Below are positions 52,314 through 61,277 of a stretch of DNA of 64,000 nucleotides, piece by piece. The stretch is taken from assembly GCF_003797125.1 (NCBI RefSeq), contig NZ_RKKE01000010.1:18689-82688 (forward strand). Direction: 5' to 3'. The position numbers and the translations under genes are program-made. Below the pieces are notes generated by a model that saw only the letters and a program-made list of their open reading frames with translations, was not told where the DNA came from and did no database searches. How positions within the stretch are numbered: the stretch's first letter is position 1; the number at the start of each line of letters is the position of its first letter. The DNA is from Shewanella frigidimarina (lineage in GTDB: Bacteria > Pseudomonadota > Gammaproteobacteria > Enterobacterales > Shewanellaceae).

Positions 52314-53408
52314 ATGAAACGCCTACTTTTACTTGCTTTTTTATGTCTAAATTCTTATTGGGTCAATGCTGATACATTAACCTTGAAAGCTGGACACCCA
52401 GATACGTATATCGTCAAAAAGGGCGATACTCTGTGGGATATTTCTGGTTATTTTTTAAATGACCCATGGCGTTGGCCTAAATTGTGGGGGAGCAATCCGC
52501 AAATTGCTAACCCACATTTAATTTATCCTGGTGATCGACTGACATTAGTCTTTATTGATGGTCAGCCCCGTTTGGTTGTTAAGCAGCACATTAAAAAGAG
52601 TCCAGAAGGACGTGTGATATCCAAAGATGGTCCAATTCCTCCTGTTGACCTTGCGTTAATTAAGCCCTATTTAGTGCAGAATAGAGTGGTCGATCCTACT
52701 TGGTTAGCTGGACTGCCGATTGTCATGAGTGGTGAAAGTCCATCAATTCATCATGTGGTCAATGACGTTGTATATGTGAATGCGAAGCTTGAGCAAGGTC
52801 TTAAAGTGGCAATTTATCAAACTGGACGTGAGTTTTTTGCTCCAGATAGCGGTGAATTATTAGGCCAAGAACTTATTTTAACTTCGAGTGGACGTGTTAT
52901 TGAGTCTGGCGATATATCAAAAGTTGAATTACTGAGCAGTTTACGTGAAACCAAAGGTGGCTTTCATGTTGCACCTGTAGAAGATGAAGCGTTAATGTCT
53001 GCTTATTTTATTCCTAAAGCGGCAGAGTTAAGTGTTGCTACTTCTATTATCGGTACTATTGGTCATATTCGCGAAGCGGGTAAGTTAGACGTTGTCTATA
53101 TTGACCGTGGTGCCAATGACGGCGTTGAGACTGGACATGTTTTTTCAATGTTCCGTGATGGCGAAAGCATTATTATTGATAATGATGGTAATCCTGTTCG
53201 CCCTCTTGACCGTTCATCTTACGATAAAGTACTGGCTAATTTTTCAGAAGATACCGCATATAAAATGCCCGATGTTTTTCATGGTAATTTAATGGTTTTT
53301 AAAGTGTTTGATAAAACCAGTTTAGGGCTGATTATGTTTAATGACCATCCAGTTCGAGTGGGTGATAAATTAACAAAACCAAATCCATTGACAATTAAAG
53401 GTGAATAA
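52314..53408 (+). CDS. Exported LysM-domain protein
   Basis: The 364-residue protein starts with a signal peptide (MKRLLLLAFLCLNSYWVNA). A LysM peptidoglycan-binding motif follows (YIVKKGDTLWDISGYFL then WPKLWGSNPQIANPHLIYPGDRL, about residues 28-76). The rest (about 77-364) has no domain I can name and is probably periplasmic. It is directly upstream of dprA. An ATG four codons earlier (52302) is also possible. The linkage to dprA and def/fmt is common in the genus, but the function is unknown. Confidence 0.85.
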   Translation: MKRLLLLAFLCLNSYWVNADTLTLKAGHPDTYIVKKGDTLWDISGYFLNDPWRWPKLWGSNPQIANPHLIYPGDRLTLVFIDGQPRLVVKQHIKKSPEGRVISKDGPIPPVDLALIKPYLVQNRVVDPTWLAGLPIVMSGESPSIHHVVNDVVYVNAKLEQGLKVAIYQTGREFFAPDSGELLGQELILTSSGRVIESGDISKVELLSSLRETKGGFHVAPVEDEALMSAYFIPKAAELSVATSIIGTIGHIREAGKLDVVYIDRGANDGVETGHVFSMFRDGESIIIDNDGNPVRPLDRSSYDKVLANFSEDTAYKMPDVFHGNLMVFKVFDKTSLGLIMFNDHPVRVGDKLTKPNPLTIKGE

Positions 53409-54508
53409 TTTCAGATAAACTGGTCGACTGGCTAGTTGTTTGTGCAGTATCTGGGCTAGGACCTGCTCGGATTCAACAATTGTTAACTCAAATGGACGTT
53501 GAAGAGATTCGTCAACGTCTAGAGTTTGAACCACAGGCCTTGCCTTTATCGGCAAGCCTGTTGGCTAAATGCCATATCGACTTTAATAAAGTAGAGCAAG
53601 CCCTAACTTGGCTCGATTCGCAACCTAATCACTACATTGTGACCCTTTCTGATTCACTTTACCCTCCATTACTTGCGCAAATATCAGATCCACCTCAGGT
53701 ATTATTTATTAAAGGCTCGATAGAATCCCTTTTATTACCGAGTATTGCGATTGTTGGTAGCCGTAATGCCTCTCGAGGCGGCTTAGATATGGCAGCAGAT
53801 CTCGCTGGTCATTTAGCTAATCAAGGTTTTTCGATCACTAGTGGCATGGCGACGGGTATTGATGGTGCAGCCCATAAAGCGACTTTGGCGGTTGATGGAA
53901 CGACCATGGCGGTGTTGGGTTGTGGGGTCGAGTGTATTTATCCTAAGCGTCATCAACACTTGTATCATGACATTATTAATACCGGTTGCGTAATCAGTGA
54001 ATACTGGCCAAGTATAGGGCCTTTTGCTGGTAACTTTCCTCGGCGTAACCGGATTGTCAGTGGCTTAAGTCTGGGTACCGTGGTAGTAGAAGCAAGCCGT
54101 AAAAGTGGTTCATTAATCAGTGCTAGGCTGGCAATGGAGCAAAATCGTGAAGTGTTTGCTGTACCAGGCTCCGTGTTAGGAGGATATAGCCAAGGTTGTC
54201 ATGATTTGATTAAAAATGGTGCAAAACTTGTCGAGTCTGCTGCCGATATAATAGAAGAATTAGGCTGTTTATCAGATTATCACCTTGAACAATTGCATCT
54301 ACGGCACCATATACAGGATAATGATGTTAGTGATTTGCCATTTCCTCCGCTGTTAGCTAGTGTAGGATATGAAACTACCGCGATAGATTCGGTAGTTGAG
54401 GATAGTGGGAAACCGATAGATCTGGTGTTAATACAAATGCTTGAACTTGAATTACAAGGGTGGGTTGCAGCTGTGCCCGGTGGTTACGTCAGACTAAAGA
54501 GGAGTTAG
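53408..54508 (+). CDS. dprA: DprA/Smf DNA-processing protein (non-AUG start)
   Basis: Loads RecA on single-stranded DNA during transformation; its role in non-competent species is unclear. The Rossmann-type core has AIVGSRNASRGG, SGMATGIDGAAHKATL, VLGCGVECIYPKRH and NFPRRNRIVSGLSLG, and the C-terminus has a winged-helix-like segment ending VPGGYVRL. The first canonical start (TTG 53480, ATG 53492) would remove the conserved N-terminal helices. The frame continues upstream to an ATT at 53408 that overlaps the LysM stop (TAATT), 6 nt after AAAGGTGA-type ribosome-binding sequence. I therefore call an ATT start, giving 366 residues (MSDKLVDWLVVCAVSGLGPA). Confidence 0.85.
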   Translation: MSDKLVDWLVVCAVSGLGPARIQQLLTQMDVEEIRQRLEFEPQALPLSASLLAKCHIDFNKVEQALTWLDSQPNHYIVTLSDSLYPPLLAQISDPPQVLFIKGSIESLLLPSIAIVGSRNASRGGLDMAADLAGHLANQGFSITSGMATGIDGAAHKATLAVDGTTMAVLGCGVECIYPKRHQHLYHDIINTGCVISEYWPSIGPFAGNFPRRNRIVSGLSLGTVVVEASRKSGSLISARLAMEQNREVFAVPGSVLGGYSQGCHDLIKNGAKLVESAADIIEELGCLSDYHLEQLHLRHHIQDNDVSDLPFPPLLASVGYETTAIDSVVEDSGKPIDLVLIQMLELELQGWVAAVPGGYVRLKRS

Positions 54509-54510
54509 CC

Positions 54511-54984
54511 ATGTTCGATATCCTCATGTATTTATTTGAAAATTATGTTCATAGTGAGATTGAGTTATTAGTTGATGAAGATGAACTCACTAAAGAGTTA
54601 ACCCGTGCGGGTTTTCATCAAGTTGATATTATCAAAGCACTTTCTTGGTTAGAGCACTTAGCTGATCTACAAGAGAGTGATAAACCGTACTTGTGTAATC
54701 ATGCACAACATTCATTCCGTATTTATACTAAAGCGGAAATGGCCAAATTAGATGTTGAGTGTCGTGGTTTTTTACTGTTTTTAGAACAGATTCAAGTACT
54801 CAGTGTCGAAACTCGTGAAATGGTTATTGACCGTGTTATGGAGTTAGATGAGCCAACATTAGAGTTAGAAGATCTCAAATGGGTGGTATTAATGGTACTA
54901 TTTAATGTGCCAGGAAATGAGTCAGCCTATGAGCAAATGGAAGATTTAATCTTCGAGCAGCCAGAGGGGCGCTTACACTCATAA
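54511..54984 (+). CDS. smg: Smg/DUF494-family protein
   Basis: The 157-residue protein belongs to the DUF494 (Smg) family, always near dprA/topA in gammaproteobacteria; molecular role unknown. It is acidic, begins MFDILMYLFENYVHSEIE and contains a conserved LTRAGFHQVDIIKALSWL segment. The longer frame starting at 54460 overlaps dprA; the ATG at 54511 is 2 bp after the dprA stop, with AGGAG inside the dprA end, so translation is coupled. A terminator follows. Confidence 0.93.
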   Translation: MFDILMYLFENYVHSEIELLVDEDELTKELTRAGFHQVDIIKALSWLEHLADLQESDKPYLCNHAQHSFRIYTKAEMAKLDVECRGFLLFLEQIQVLSVETREMVIDRVMELDEPTLELEDLKWVVLMVLFNVPGNESAYEQMEDLIFEQPEGRLHS

Positions 54985-54987
54985 CAG

Positions 54988-55011
54988 AAAGGAGGCTTAG
55001 CCTCCTTTTTT
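54988..55011 (+). terminator. Terminator after smg
   Basis: 9-bp stem AAAGGAGGC/GCCTCCTTT with a TTA loop (54988-55008), followed by more T. It ends the LysM-dprA-smg transcript before the zinc-finger gene. Confidence 0.88.
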
Positions 55012-55043
55012 AGGTCTATAGAATATTACTCACAGAGAAACCC

Positions 55044-55607
55044 ATGTCGAAAATTGATCAGCAACTTTTTACTGTCCACGAACATGCATTGGAGAAAGAG
55101 TTTGAACTTTGTCCTGTTTGTGGTGCTGAGTTGTCGGTTAAACACAGTAAACATGGCAGTTTTGTGGGCTGTAATAACTATCCAACCTGCGATTATACCC
55201 GTCCGCTAGTGCAGCATGAGTCGATTGGAACCCAAATTATTAGCGGTTCTGAATGCCCTAAATGTGGTAATGAGTTGGCTGTTAAGTCTGGTCGATTTGG
55301 TATTTTTATCGGCTGTACGCATTATCCGGAATGTACCCACATTGAAAAACATGACCACGCCAACGAAGCTGAGCAGATAACTTGCCCACTGTGTAAAAAA
55401 GGCCATCTAGAGTCTCGTACTAGCCGGTATGGCAAAACTTTTTTTGCATGTAGTGCCTACCCAAAATGCAAGTTTATCGTAAACTACCCTCCACATAATG
55501 AAGCATGCCCAGAGTGTGGCTTCGGCATTTTAGTCGAGCGTAAAGGTGCGGCTGGTAGCCGAGTCGAGTGTCCGCAAAAATCCTGTAAATATAAGCGTGC
55601 TTTATAA
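55044..55607 (+). CDS. yrdD: Topoisomerase-I-type zinc-finger protein (YrdD family)
   Basis: The 187-residue protein contains four zinc-ribbon units of the type found at the C-terminus of topoisomerase I. Each has two CxxC-like pairs: CPVCGAEL...CNNYPTC, CPKCGNEL...CTHYPEC, CPLCKKGH...CSAYPKC and CPECGFGI...CPQKSC. It has no catalytic domain, so it is a stand-alone DNA-binding fragment, like E. coli YrdD next to tsaC and aroE. It lies 36 bp before tsaC. Confidence 0.92.
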   Translation: MSKIDQQLFTVHEHALEKEFELCPVCGAELSVKHSKHGSFVGCNNYPTCDYTRPLVQHESIGTQIISGSECPKCGNELAVKSGRFGIFIGCTHYPECTHIEKHDHANEAEQITCPLCKKGHLESRTSRYGKTFFACSAYPKCKFIVNYPPHNEACPECGFGILVERKGAAGSRVECPQKSCKYKRAL

Positions 55608-55642
55608 CTTTTTATATCACTAATTTGATGGAAGGAAATTCA

Positions 55643-56209
55643 ATGTTGCAACTGCAGCCATCGGCTGTCGCCACCACAATACAACAAGGTGGCGTGATAG
55701 CTTATCCAACAGAAGCTGTATTTGGTTTAGGATGTGATCCTGATAATGATAGTGCTATCGAGAAACTGTTGGCAGTAAAACAGCGTCCTTGGCAAAAAGG
55801 CTTAATTTTGGTGGCCAGTTCATTTGAGCAACTATTACCTTATCTTGATATCACTCAATTAACTGAGCAACAACTGCAGTTTGCTCAATCAAAGTGGCCA
55901 GGGCCATTTACGTTTGTTATGCCTATTCAGTCACACGTATCAAAATTATTGTGCGGCGAGTTTGATTCAATTGCCGTAAGGGTATCTGCTCACCCAGTAG
56001 TTCGAGAGCTATGCGACACCCTCAATAAACCCCTAGTATCGACAAGTGCCAATTTGGCCGGTGAGCAACCGGTGGTCGATGCACAACATATCATCACTGA
56101 TTTTAGCGATAAAATTGATGCATTGATTTTAGGTAAGCTGGGCGAACAACGTCAGCCATCAACCATCATCGATGCTCGCAGTGGTCAAATTCTTCGTAAT
56201 GGAAGCTAA
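55643..56209 (+). CDS. tsaC: TsaC, L-threonylcarbamoyladenylate synthase
   Basis: Makes threonylcarbamoyl-AMP from threonine, bicarbonate and ATP, the first step of t6A37 in tRNA. The 188-residue protein has the Sua5/YrdC motifs GGVIAYPTEAVFGLGCDP, KQRPWQKGLILVAS and the tail VSTSANLAGE and RQPSTIIDARSG. The listed longer frame adds six residues; the ATG at 55643 is 6 nt after AAGGA and gives the family length. It lies between yrdD and hemF as in E. coli yrdD-tsaC-aroE. Confidence 0.96.
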   Translation: MLQLQPSAVATTIQQGGVIAYPTEAVFGLGCDPDNDSAIEKLLAVKQRPWQKGLILVASSFEQLLPYLDITQLTEQQLQFAQSKWPGPFTFVMPIQSHVSKLLCGEFDSIAVRVSAHPVVRELCDTLNKPLVSTSANLAGEQPVVDAQHIITDFSDKIDALILGKLGEQRQPSTIIDARSGQILRNGS

Positions 56210-56213
56210 TACT

Positions 56214-57146
56214 ATGTCAAACACCTCTTCCCATGTGCCAGACGCACAACAAGTAAAATCGTTTTTGTTGGGATTACAGCAAAATATTTGTCAGCGTTTA
56301 GAGCTGCTCGACGGTAAAGCGACGTTTAAAGCGGATTCGTGGGAACGTGAAGAAGGTGGCGGTGGTACTAGTCGAGTATTAACTCAGGGCCAAGTGTTTG
56401 AGCAAGCCGGTGTTAACTTCTCACATGTAATGGGCGCTGCTATGCCCGCATCGGCCACGGCACATCGTCCTGAATTAGCTGGCCGTAGTTTTGAAGCTAT
56501 GGGGGTGTCATTGGTTATTCACCCTAATAATCCGTTTATTCCGACCACGCATGCTAACGTGCGTTTTTTTATTGCCCGTAAAGAAGGTGCTGATCCGGTA
56601 TGGTGGTTTGGTGGTGGATTTGATTTAACGCCTTATTATCCTTTCAAAGAAGATGTCGTTAGCTGGCACCAAACGGCTAAAGATATTTGCGATCCATTTG
56701 GTGAAGACGTTTATCCCAAGTATAAAAAATGGTGTGATGAGTACTTCTTCTTACCGCACCGCAATGAAACCCGTGGTGTTGGTGGATTGTTTTTTGATGA
56801 TCTTAACGAGCCTGGCTTTGAGCGAAGCTTTGAGTTTATGCAAGCGGTAGGTAACGGCTTTATTGAAGCTTATGCGCCGATAGTTGAACGCAACAAAGAG
56901 TTAGAATATGGCGATGATGAACGTCAGTTCCAACTTTATCGCCGTGGTCGCTATGTTGAGTTTAATTTGGTTTATGATCGTGGCACTTTATTTGGCCTGC
57001 AAACAGGTGGCCGAACTGAATCTATTTTAATGTCGATGCCACCATTGGTTCGCTGGGAATATGCATTCACCCCAGAAGAAGGGACAGCAGAAGCTGAACT
57101 GTATGACATCTACTTAAAACCACAAGATTGGTTGGCTGCGGTCTAA
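56214..57146 (+). CDS. hemF: Oxygen-dependent coproporphyrinogen III oxidase
   Basis: Aerobic decarboxylation of coproporphyrinogen III to protoporphyrinogen IX. The 310-residue protein has the family signature (AFKADSWEREEGGGGTSRVL and the WWFGGGFDLTPYYP segment, plus KYKKWCDEYFFLPHRNETRGVGG). The longer frame from 56172 runs inside tsaC; the ATG at 56214 is 4 bp after the tsaC stop. The stop overlaps the convergent truncated-haemoglobin gene by 4 bp. It complements hemG at 44.8 kb in heme synthesis. Confidence 0.96.
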   Translation: MSNTSSHVPDAQQVKSFLLGLQQNICQRLELLDGKATFKADSWEREEGGGGTSRVLTQGQVFEQAGVNFSHVMGAAMPASATAHRPELAGRSFEAMGVSLVIHPNNPFIPTTHANVRFFIARKEGADPVWWFGGGFDLTPYYPFKEDVVSWHQTAKDICDPFGEDVYPKYKKWCDEYFFLPHRNETRGVGGLFFDDLNEPGFERSFEFMQAVGNGFIEAYAPIVERNKELEYGDDERQFQLYRRGRYVEFNLVYDRGTLFGLQTGGRTESILMSMPPLVRWEYAFTPEEGTAEAELYDIYLKPQDWLAAV

Positions 57147-57577
57147 CTATTACGCATATTGTCAGCTAGTGTAGAAATAGCCTGAATAATCACTTGTTGA
57201 TGTTCAGGCTTTTTTATGTTGTTTTGAATGGCTGCACGCATACAGATTAACCATTGATCTCGCATCGATTCATCAATAGCAAAAGGCATGTGCCTGGCGC
57301 GTAAAGCCGGATGACCATGTTTTTGTTGGTACAATTGTGGTCCGCCTAACCAGCCACTTAAGTACTCATACAGTTTTTGTTCAGACTCTTGCATTGGCGA
57401 GCGATGTATCGCTAATAATGTTTGAGTTTCGGGGCGCGTTTGCATCTGTTGATAAAAGTCATGGGCAATAGCGCGGATCACCTTATCGCCACCAATGAGG
57501 TCGTAGGCATTTGATTGCGCTGTGTCTCTGCCATCAACAGCTTGCGGCTTAGTGAATAATTTACGTAACCAGTTCAT
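57143..57577 (-). CDS. Group II truncated haemoglobin
   Basis: A small oxygen- or NO-binding haem protein of the TrHbO type. The 144-residue protein has AYDLIGGDKVIRAIAHDFYQQM near the N-terminus, then KLYEYLSGWLGGPQLYQQ, GHPALRARHMPFAI with the proximal histidine in the RH motif, and MRDQWLICM with the distal tryptophan. The convergent neighbour hemF makes a haem precursor; the stops overlap by 4 bp. The 159 bp to the amidohydrolase gene hold its promoter. Ligand and role are not determinable from sequence. Confidence 0.92.
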   Translation of the reverse strand: MNWLRKLFTKPQAVDGRDTAQSNAYDLIGGDKVIRAIAHDFYQQMQTRPETQTLLAIHRSPMQESEQKLYEYLSGWLGGPQLYQQKHGHPALRARHMPFAIDESMRDQWLICMRAAIQNNIKKPEHQQVIIQAISTLADNMRNS

Positions 57578-57736
57578 ATTATCAGTGTTTAAGAGTGTCG
57601 GCGTTATTATAACGAAATCGATGTCATGGCAGGATCATTTTATTGTTAACGTTTTGATACCAATTATTTAACGATTAGGTTGTATTTCGGCAGTTAACTT
57701 GGTTAGATTGGTCGCAAAATAAGACAGGAGATCCCA

Positions 57737-59119
57737 ATGGCAAAGTTAATGCCTTCTTTGGTAGCTGTGGCGCTATCAACTGCAATTGCAGGTTGTAGCC
57801 CAGCAGAACAACAAGACCCAAAAATCACAATTAATGCCAATCCGTATCCAAGTACTTATCAAATACTGCCTAATTCAACCACACTGCTTAAAAATGCCAT
57901 TGTATTAACCGGTACTGGTGAGCGTATTGATGATGCTGATGTATTGATAAAAGACGGCAAAATTAGTGCTGTGGGTCAACAGCTTTCCGCTGAAGGTGCA
58001 GTAGTTGTCGACGCTAAAGGCAAATGGATTACCCCAGGTATCATTGATGTGCATTCACACTTAGGGGTTTATCCAAGCCCAAATGCCGAGTCACACAATG
58101 ACGGCAATGAAATGACTAATCCGGTAACCGCTGAAGTATGGGCTGAGCATAGAGTATGGCCACAAGACCCTGGGTTTAATCGTGCCCGAGAAGGTGGTAT
58201 CACTACGCTACAAATTTTACCTGGTTCAGCCAACCTGATTGGTGGCCGTGGGGTGACACTCAAAAATGTTCCCGCTACGACCATGCAAGCGATGAAGTTC
58301 CCAGCCGCGCCTTATGGATTAAAAATGGCCTGTGGTGAAAATCCTAAATCTTTATATGGCAGCCGTAACGAATTACCTATGACTCGTATGGGTAATATGG
58401 CGGGCTACCGTACAGCGTTTATTCAAGCAACAGAATACAAACGTGCTTGGGATAAATATGATGCTGACTATGCCGCAGGTAAGAACCCTGTAGCACCTAA
58501 GCGCGACTTAATGAAAGATACGCTTAAAGGTGTGCTTGAAGGTGATATTTTAATTCACAACCATTGTTACAAAGCTGAAGAAATGGCGATGATGATCGAC
58601 CTAGGTAAAGAGTTCGGTTATCACGCTGGCACATTCCATCATGCTGTTGAAGCATACAAAATTGCCGATTTATTGGCTGAAAATGGTAACTGTGCAGCTA
58701 TGTGGCCAGATTGGTGGGGCTTTAAATTAGAAGCTTATGACATGGTGCTTGAAAATGTTGCCATGGTCGATGCGGTTAAAAACTCTTGTGCTGTCGTACA
58801 TTCAGACTCTGGCGTAACCATTCAGCGCCTTAATCAAGAAACGGCAAAAATCATGAATAACGCGAATGATAACGGCTTTGACTTAAAAGCTGAGCACGTA
58901 ATTGGTTGGATTACTGCTAATGCGGCAAAATCATTGGGTATTAGCGATAAGACCGGTTCACTCGAAAAGGGTAAAAATGCAGATGTGGTTGTATGGAATA
59001 CCAACCCGTTTAGCGTATACGCCCAAGCTGAACAGGTATTTATTGACGGTGCAAAAGTGTATGACCGCCAAGATCCTACCTACCAGGCACAAAGTGACTT
59101 TATGTTAGGTCAACAATAA
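57737..59119 (+). CDS. Amidohydrolase-family lipoprotein
   Basis: The 460-residue protein has a lipoprotein signal peptide with lipobox TAIAGC (Cys20). It has amidohydrolase motifs of the imidazolonepropionase-like group: DVHSHLG (H106 and H108), HNHCYKAEEM, HAGTFHHAVEAYKIADL and VVHSDSG. The tail GSLEKGKNADVVVWNTNPF is also conserved. It is followed 11 bp later by a second, related protein, so the two form an operon. The substrate is unknown; a periplasmic or outer-membrane-anchored hydrolase is implied. Confidence 0.9.
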   Translation: MAKLMPSLVAVALSTAIAGCSPAEQQDPKITINANPYPSTYQILPNSTTLLKNAIVLTGTGERIDDADVLIKDGKISAVGQQLSAEGAVVVDAKGKWITPGIIDVHSHLGVYPSPNAESHNDGNEMTNPVTAEVWAEHRVWPQDPGFNRAREGGITTLQILPGSANLIGGRGVTLKNVPATTMQAMKFPAAPYGLKMACGENPKSLYGSRNELPMTRMGNMAGYRTAFIQATEYKRAWDKYDADYAAGKNPVAPKRDLMKDTLKGVLEGDILIHNHCYKAEEMAMMIDLGKEFGYHAGTFHHAVEAYKIADLLAENGNCAAMWPDWWGFKLEAYDMVLENVAMVDAVKNSCAVVHSDSGVTIQRLNQETAKIMNNANDNGFDLKAEHVIGWITANAAKSLGISDKTGSLEKGKNADVVVWNTNPFSVYAQAEQVFIDGAKVYDRQDPTYQAQSDFMLGQQ

Positions 59120-59130
59120 GGAGCAAGACA

Positions 59131-60387
59131 ATGACACTATTTAAAAAATCTGCACTTGCTTTAAGTTTATCGGTCGGTCTGGCATTGAGTTGTGTGGTTC
59201 AAGCTGAAAGTATAGCAATTATCCATGCCACAGTGCATACCGCCACAGAGCAAGGGGTATTAACCGATGCTACTGTTGTGATTGAAGATGGCACTATTGT
59301 AGCCATTAATCCGGCATCACCGACAGCCGATACCGTGATAGATGCTAAAGGGGCAATATTAACTCCAGGCTTTATCGCGAGTATGAATGATTTAGGGTTA
59401 GTAGAAATCGGTGCGGTAGCCTCTTCACGTGATGCTTACGAAAAAGAAGCTGATGTCATTTTTGATCCTAGTTTAGCTTACAACCCCAAGGCGTCTACGG
59501 TGCCATTAGCTCGCAAAGGCGGAATAACTCGTAATGTAGTGTCATCTGGCGGTGGCGAAGGCATTTTTGCAGGACAAACATTTACTGTAGATTTAAGTGG
59601 TGATTGGGACAGTATACTGGCCGCTAACACCGGATTAGTGGTTGCATTAGGTGCCAAAGAAGAAGGCTCGCGTGCTGCAGGAATGCAGCAATTGATCCAT
59701 AAACTTGAGGATGCTAAAAAAGCGCAAGCCAAAAAGAGTAAAGCGAAAAAAACAGCTGACGATGATAGTGATGTACCAAGTCGTGAAGATGATATTATTA
59801 ACGCGGTACTCGCGGGTGAAAAACCATTAATTATCGCAGTAGACCGTGCCAGTGATATTTTGCATTTAATTAAGCTTAAACAAGACTTGAGCATAGACCT
59901 TGTTTTGGTCAATGCAGCTGATGCCGTATTAGTGGCGGATAAGCTCGCGCAAGCAAATATCCCTGTGGTTATTGATAGCATGCGTAACTTACCAGAAAGT
60001 TTTGATTCGTTGCATAATTCACTCGAAAATGCAGGTAAACTAGCAAAAGCGGGTGTCAAAGTAGCCATTGCTTTACCTGGTGATAGCCATGGTATTTACG
60101 CACTCCGTTTTAGTGCCGGTAATGCGGTTGCTAACGGGATGAACTATGAAGATGCTCTGGCTTCTGTGACGGCAAATGTGGCTGATATTTTCCATTTAGA
60201 CTCCGGGCGTATTGCGGTCGGTAAGCCAGCAGATTTAGTGTTATGGAGCGGTGATCCTTTCGAGTTCAGTAGTAAAGTACAAAAGATGTGGATTGCAGGA
60301 GAGGAGCAAAGCACTGACAGTCGTCAAGACAAGCTCCGTGATCGCTATTTACAAAAAACAGCAATGCCTGAAGCATATAGCCGATAA
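59131..60387 (+). CDS. Amidohydrolase-like protein without the HxH metal motif
   Basis: The 418-residue protein has a signal peptide (residues 1-25, ending VVQA). The amidohydrolase fold is recognisable from the start (IIHATVHTATEQG, VIDAKGAILTPGFI) and end (GRIAVGKPADLVLWSGDPFEFS). However, the expected HxH after TPGFI reads ASMNDLG, and no other catalytic His/Asp motif is obvious, so it is probably not a metal hydrolase. A Lys-rich stretch at about 188-212 looks disordered. It may be a non-catalytic partner of the upstream amidohydrolase. A terminator follows at 60387. Confidence 0.88.
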   Translation: MTLFKKSALALSLSVGLALSCVVQAESIAIIHATVHTATEQGVLTDATVVIEDGTIVAINPASPTADTVIDAKGAILTPGFIASMNDLGLVEIGAVASSRDAYEKEADVIFDPSLAYNPKASTVPLARKGGITRNVVSSGGGEGIFAGQTFTVDLSGDWDSILAANTGLVVALGAKEEGSRAAGMQQLIHKLEDAKKAQAKKSKAKKTADDDSDVPSREDDIINAVLAGEKPLIIAVDRASDILHLIKLKQDLSIDLVLVNAADAVLVADKLAQANIPVVIDSMRNLPESFDSLHNSLENAGKLAKAGVKVAIALPGDSHGIYALRFSAGNAVANGMNYEDALASVTANVADIFHLDSGRIAVGKPADLVLWSGDPFEFSSKVQKMWIAGEEQSTDSRQDKLRDRYLQKTAMPEAYSR

Positions 60388-60414
60388 CATCTCACTCTTT
60401 ACGTGGGATGTTTT
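60387..60414 (+). terminator. Terminator after the amidohydrolase pair
   Basis: 9-bp stem ACATCTCAC/GTGGGATGT (one G-U pair) with a seven-base loop, then TTTT, beginning at the end of the gene. It separates the pair from aroE. Confidence 0.75.
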
Positions 60415-60443
60415 CCTAAATCGTTAATGAAGAGACAAAGCGA

Positions 60444-61277
60444 ATGACAGATAAATATGCTGTATTTGGGAATCCGATAGCGCAAAGTAAGTCACCATTT
60501 ATACATACTGAGTTTGCCAAGCAAACTCAGCAAGACTTAAGCTATGACGCTATTCTCGCGCCTGTCGATCAATTTGACTCTTCGTTAGCGGCATTTTTTG
60601 CCGATGGTGGTAAAGGCGCCAATGTTACAGCACCTTTTAAAGAACAAGCATTTTCCATGTGTGACGAACTCAGTGAAATGGCTAAACTCGCTGGTTCAGT
60701 AAATACCCTGTTTAATTTACCCGACGGTAAAATTGGCGGTGACAATACCGATGGTGTTGGCTTGGTGAATGACCTTGAAATGCTGTTTGGTTCGCTAAAA
60801 GGTAAGCGAGTGTTATTGGTGGGTGCTGGTGGCGCGGCAAGAGGCTGTATTTTACCTATATTACAGCACAATGTGGCTCAGTTGATTATCTGTAATCGGA
60901 CTCACGAAAAAGCAGAGCAACTTCAAACCTTATTCAATGAGTACGGTAACTTTTTTGCTAAACCCATTGAAGATCTAATATCGCCATTTGATTTAGTTAT
61001 TAACTCAACTTCAGCTGGTCTATCTGGACAATTAATTGCCTTGCCTAGCGTTATCGTCGATGAAACAACAGATTGTTACGACATGACTTATAGTCAACAA
61101 ACCACAGTTTTTAATCAATGGGCTCAAGCGCAAAATGCGCGTAAAACTGCTGATGGTTTAGGTATGTTGGTTGGTCAAGCGGCTAAAAGCTTTAGTTTAT
61201 GGCGTGGGATTACTCCTGATACGGGTTCGGTTATGCGAAAACTGCGTGAATCATTAGCGCAAGAGGCAATAGATTAA
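60444..61277 (+). CDS. aroE: Shikimate 5-dehydrogenase
   Basis: NADP-dependent reduction of 3-dehydroshikimate in aromatic amino-acid synthesis. The 277-residue protein has the substrate motif NPIAQSKSPFIHTEFA, NVTAPFKEQAF, NTDGVGLVNDL and the NADP loop LLVGAGGAARGCILPI. Length agrees with E. coli (272). Its stop overlaps the start of the DUF1488 gene by one base (TAATG). Its position near tsaC/hemF/yrdD is as in other gammaproteobacteria. Confidence 0.97.
   Translation: MTDKYAVFGNPIAQSKSPFIHTEFAKQTQQDLSYDAILAPVDQFDSSLAAFFADGGKGANVTAPFKEQAFSMCDELSEMAKLAGSVNTLFNLPDGKIGGDNTDGVGLVNDLEMLFGSLKGKRVLLVGAGGAARGCILPILQHNVAQLIICNRTHEKAEQLQTLFNEYGNFFAKPIEDLISPFDLVINSTSAGLSGQLIALPSVIVDETTDCYDMTYSQQTTVFNQWAQAQNARKTADGLGMLVGQAAKSFSLWRGITPDTGSVMRKLRESLAQEAID

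Noticed and set aside
59478..60068. Minus-strand open frame of 196 codons opposite the second amidohydrolase-like gene
   Set aside because: Long because the sense codons avoid stops in reverse; no recognisable domain, and the sense protein is clearly the real gene.
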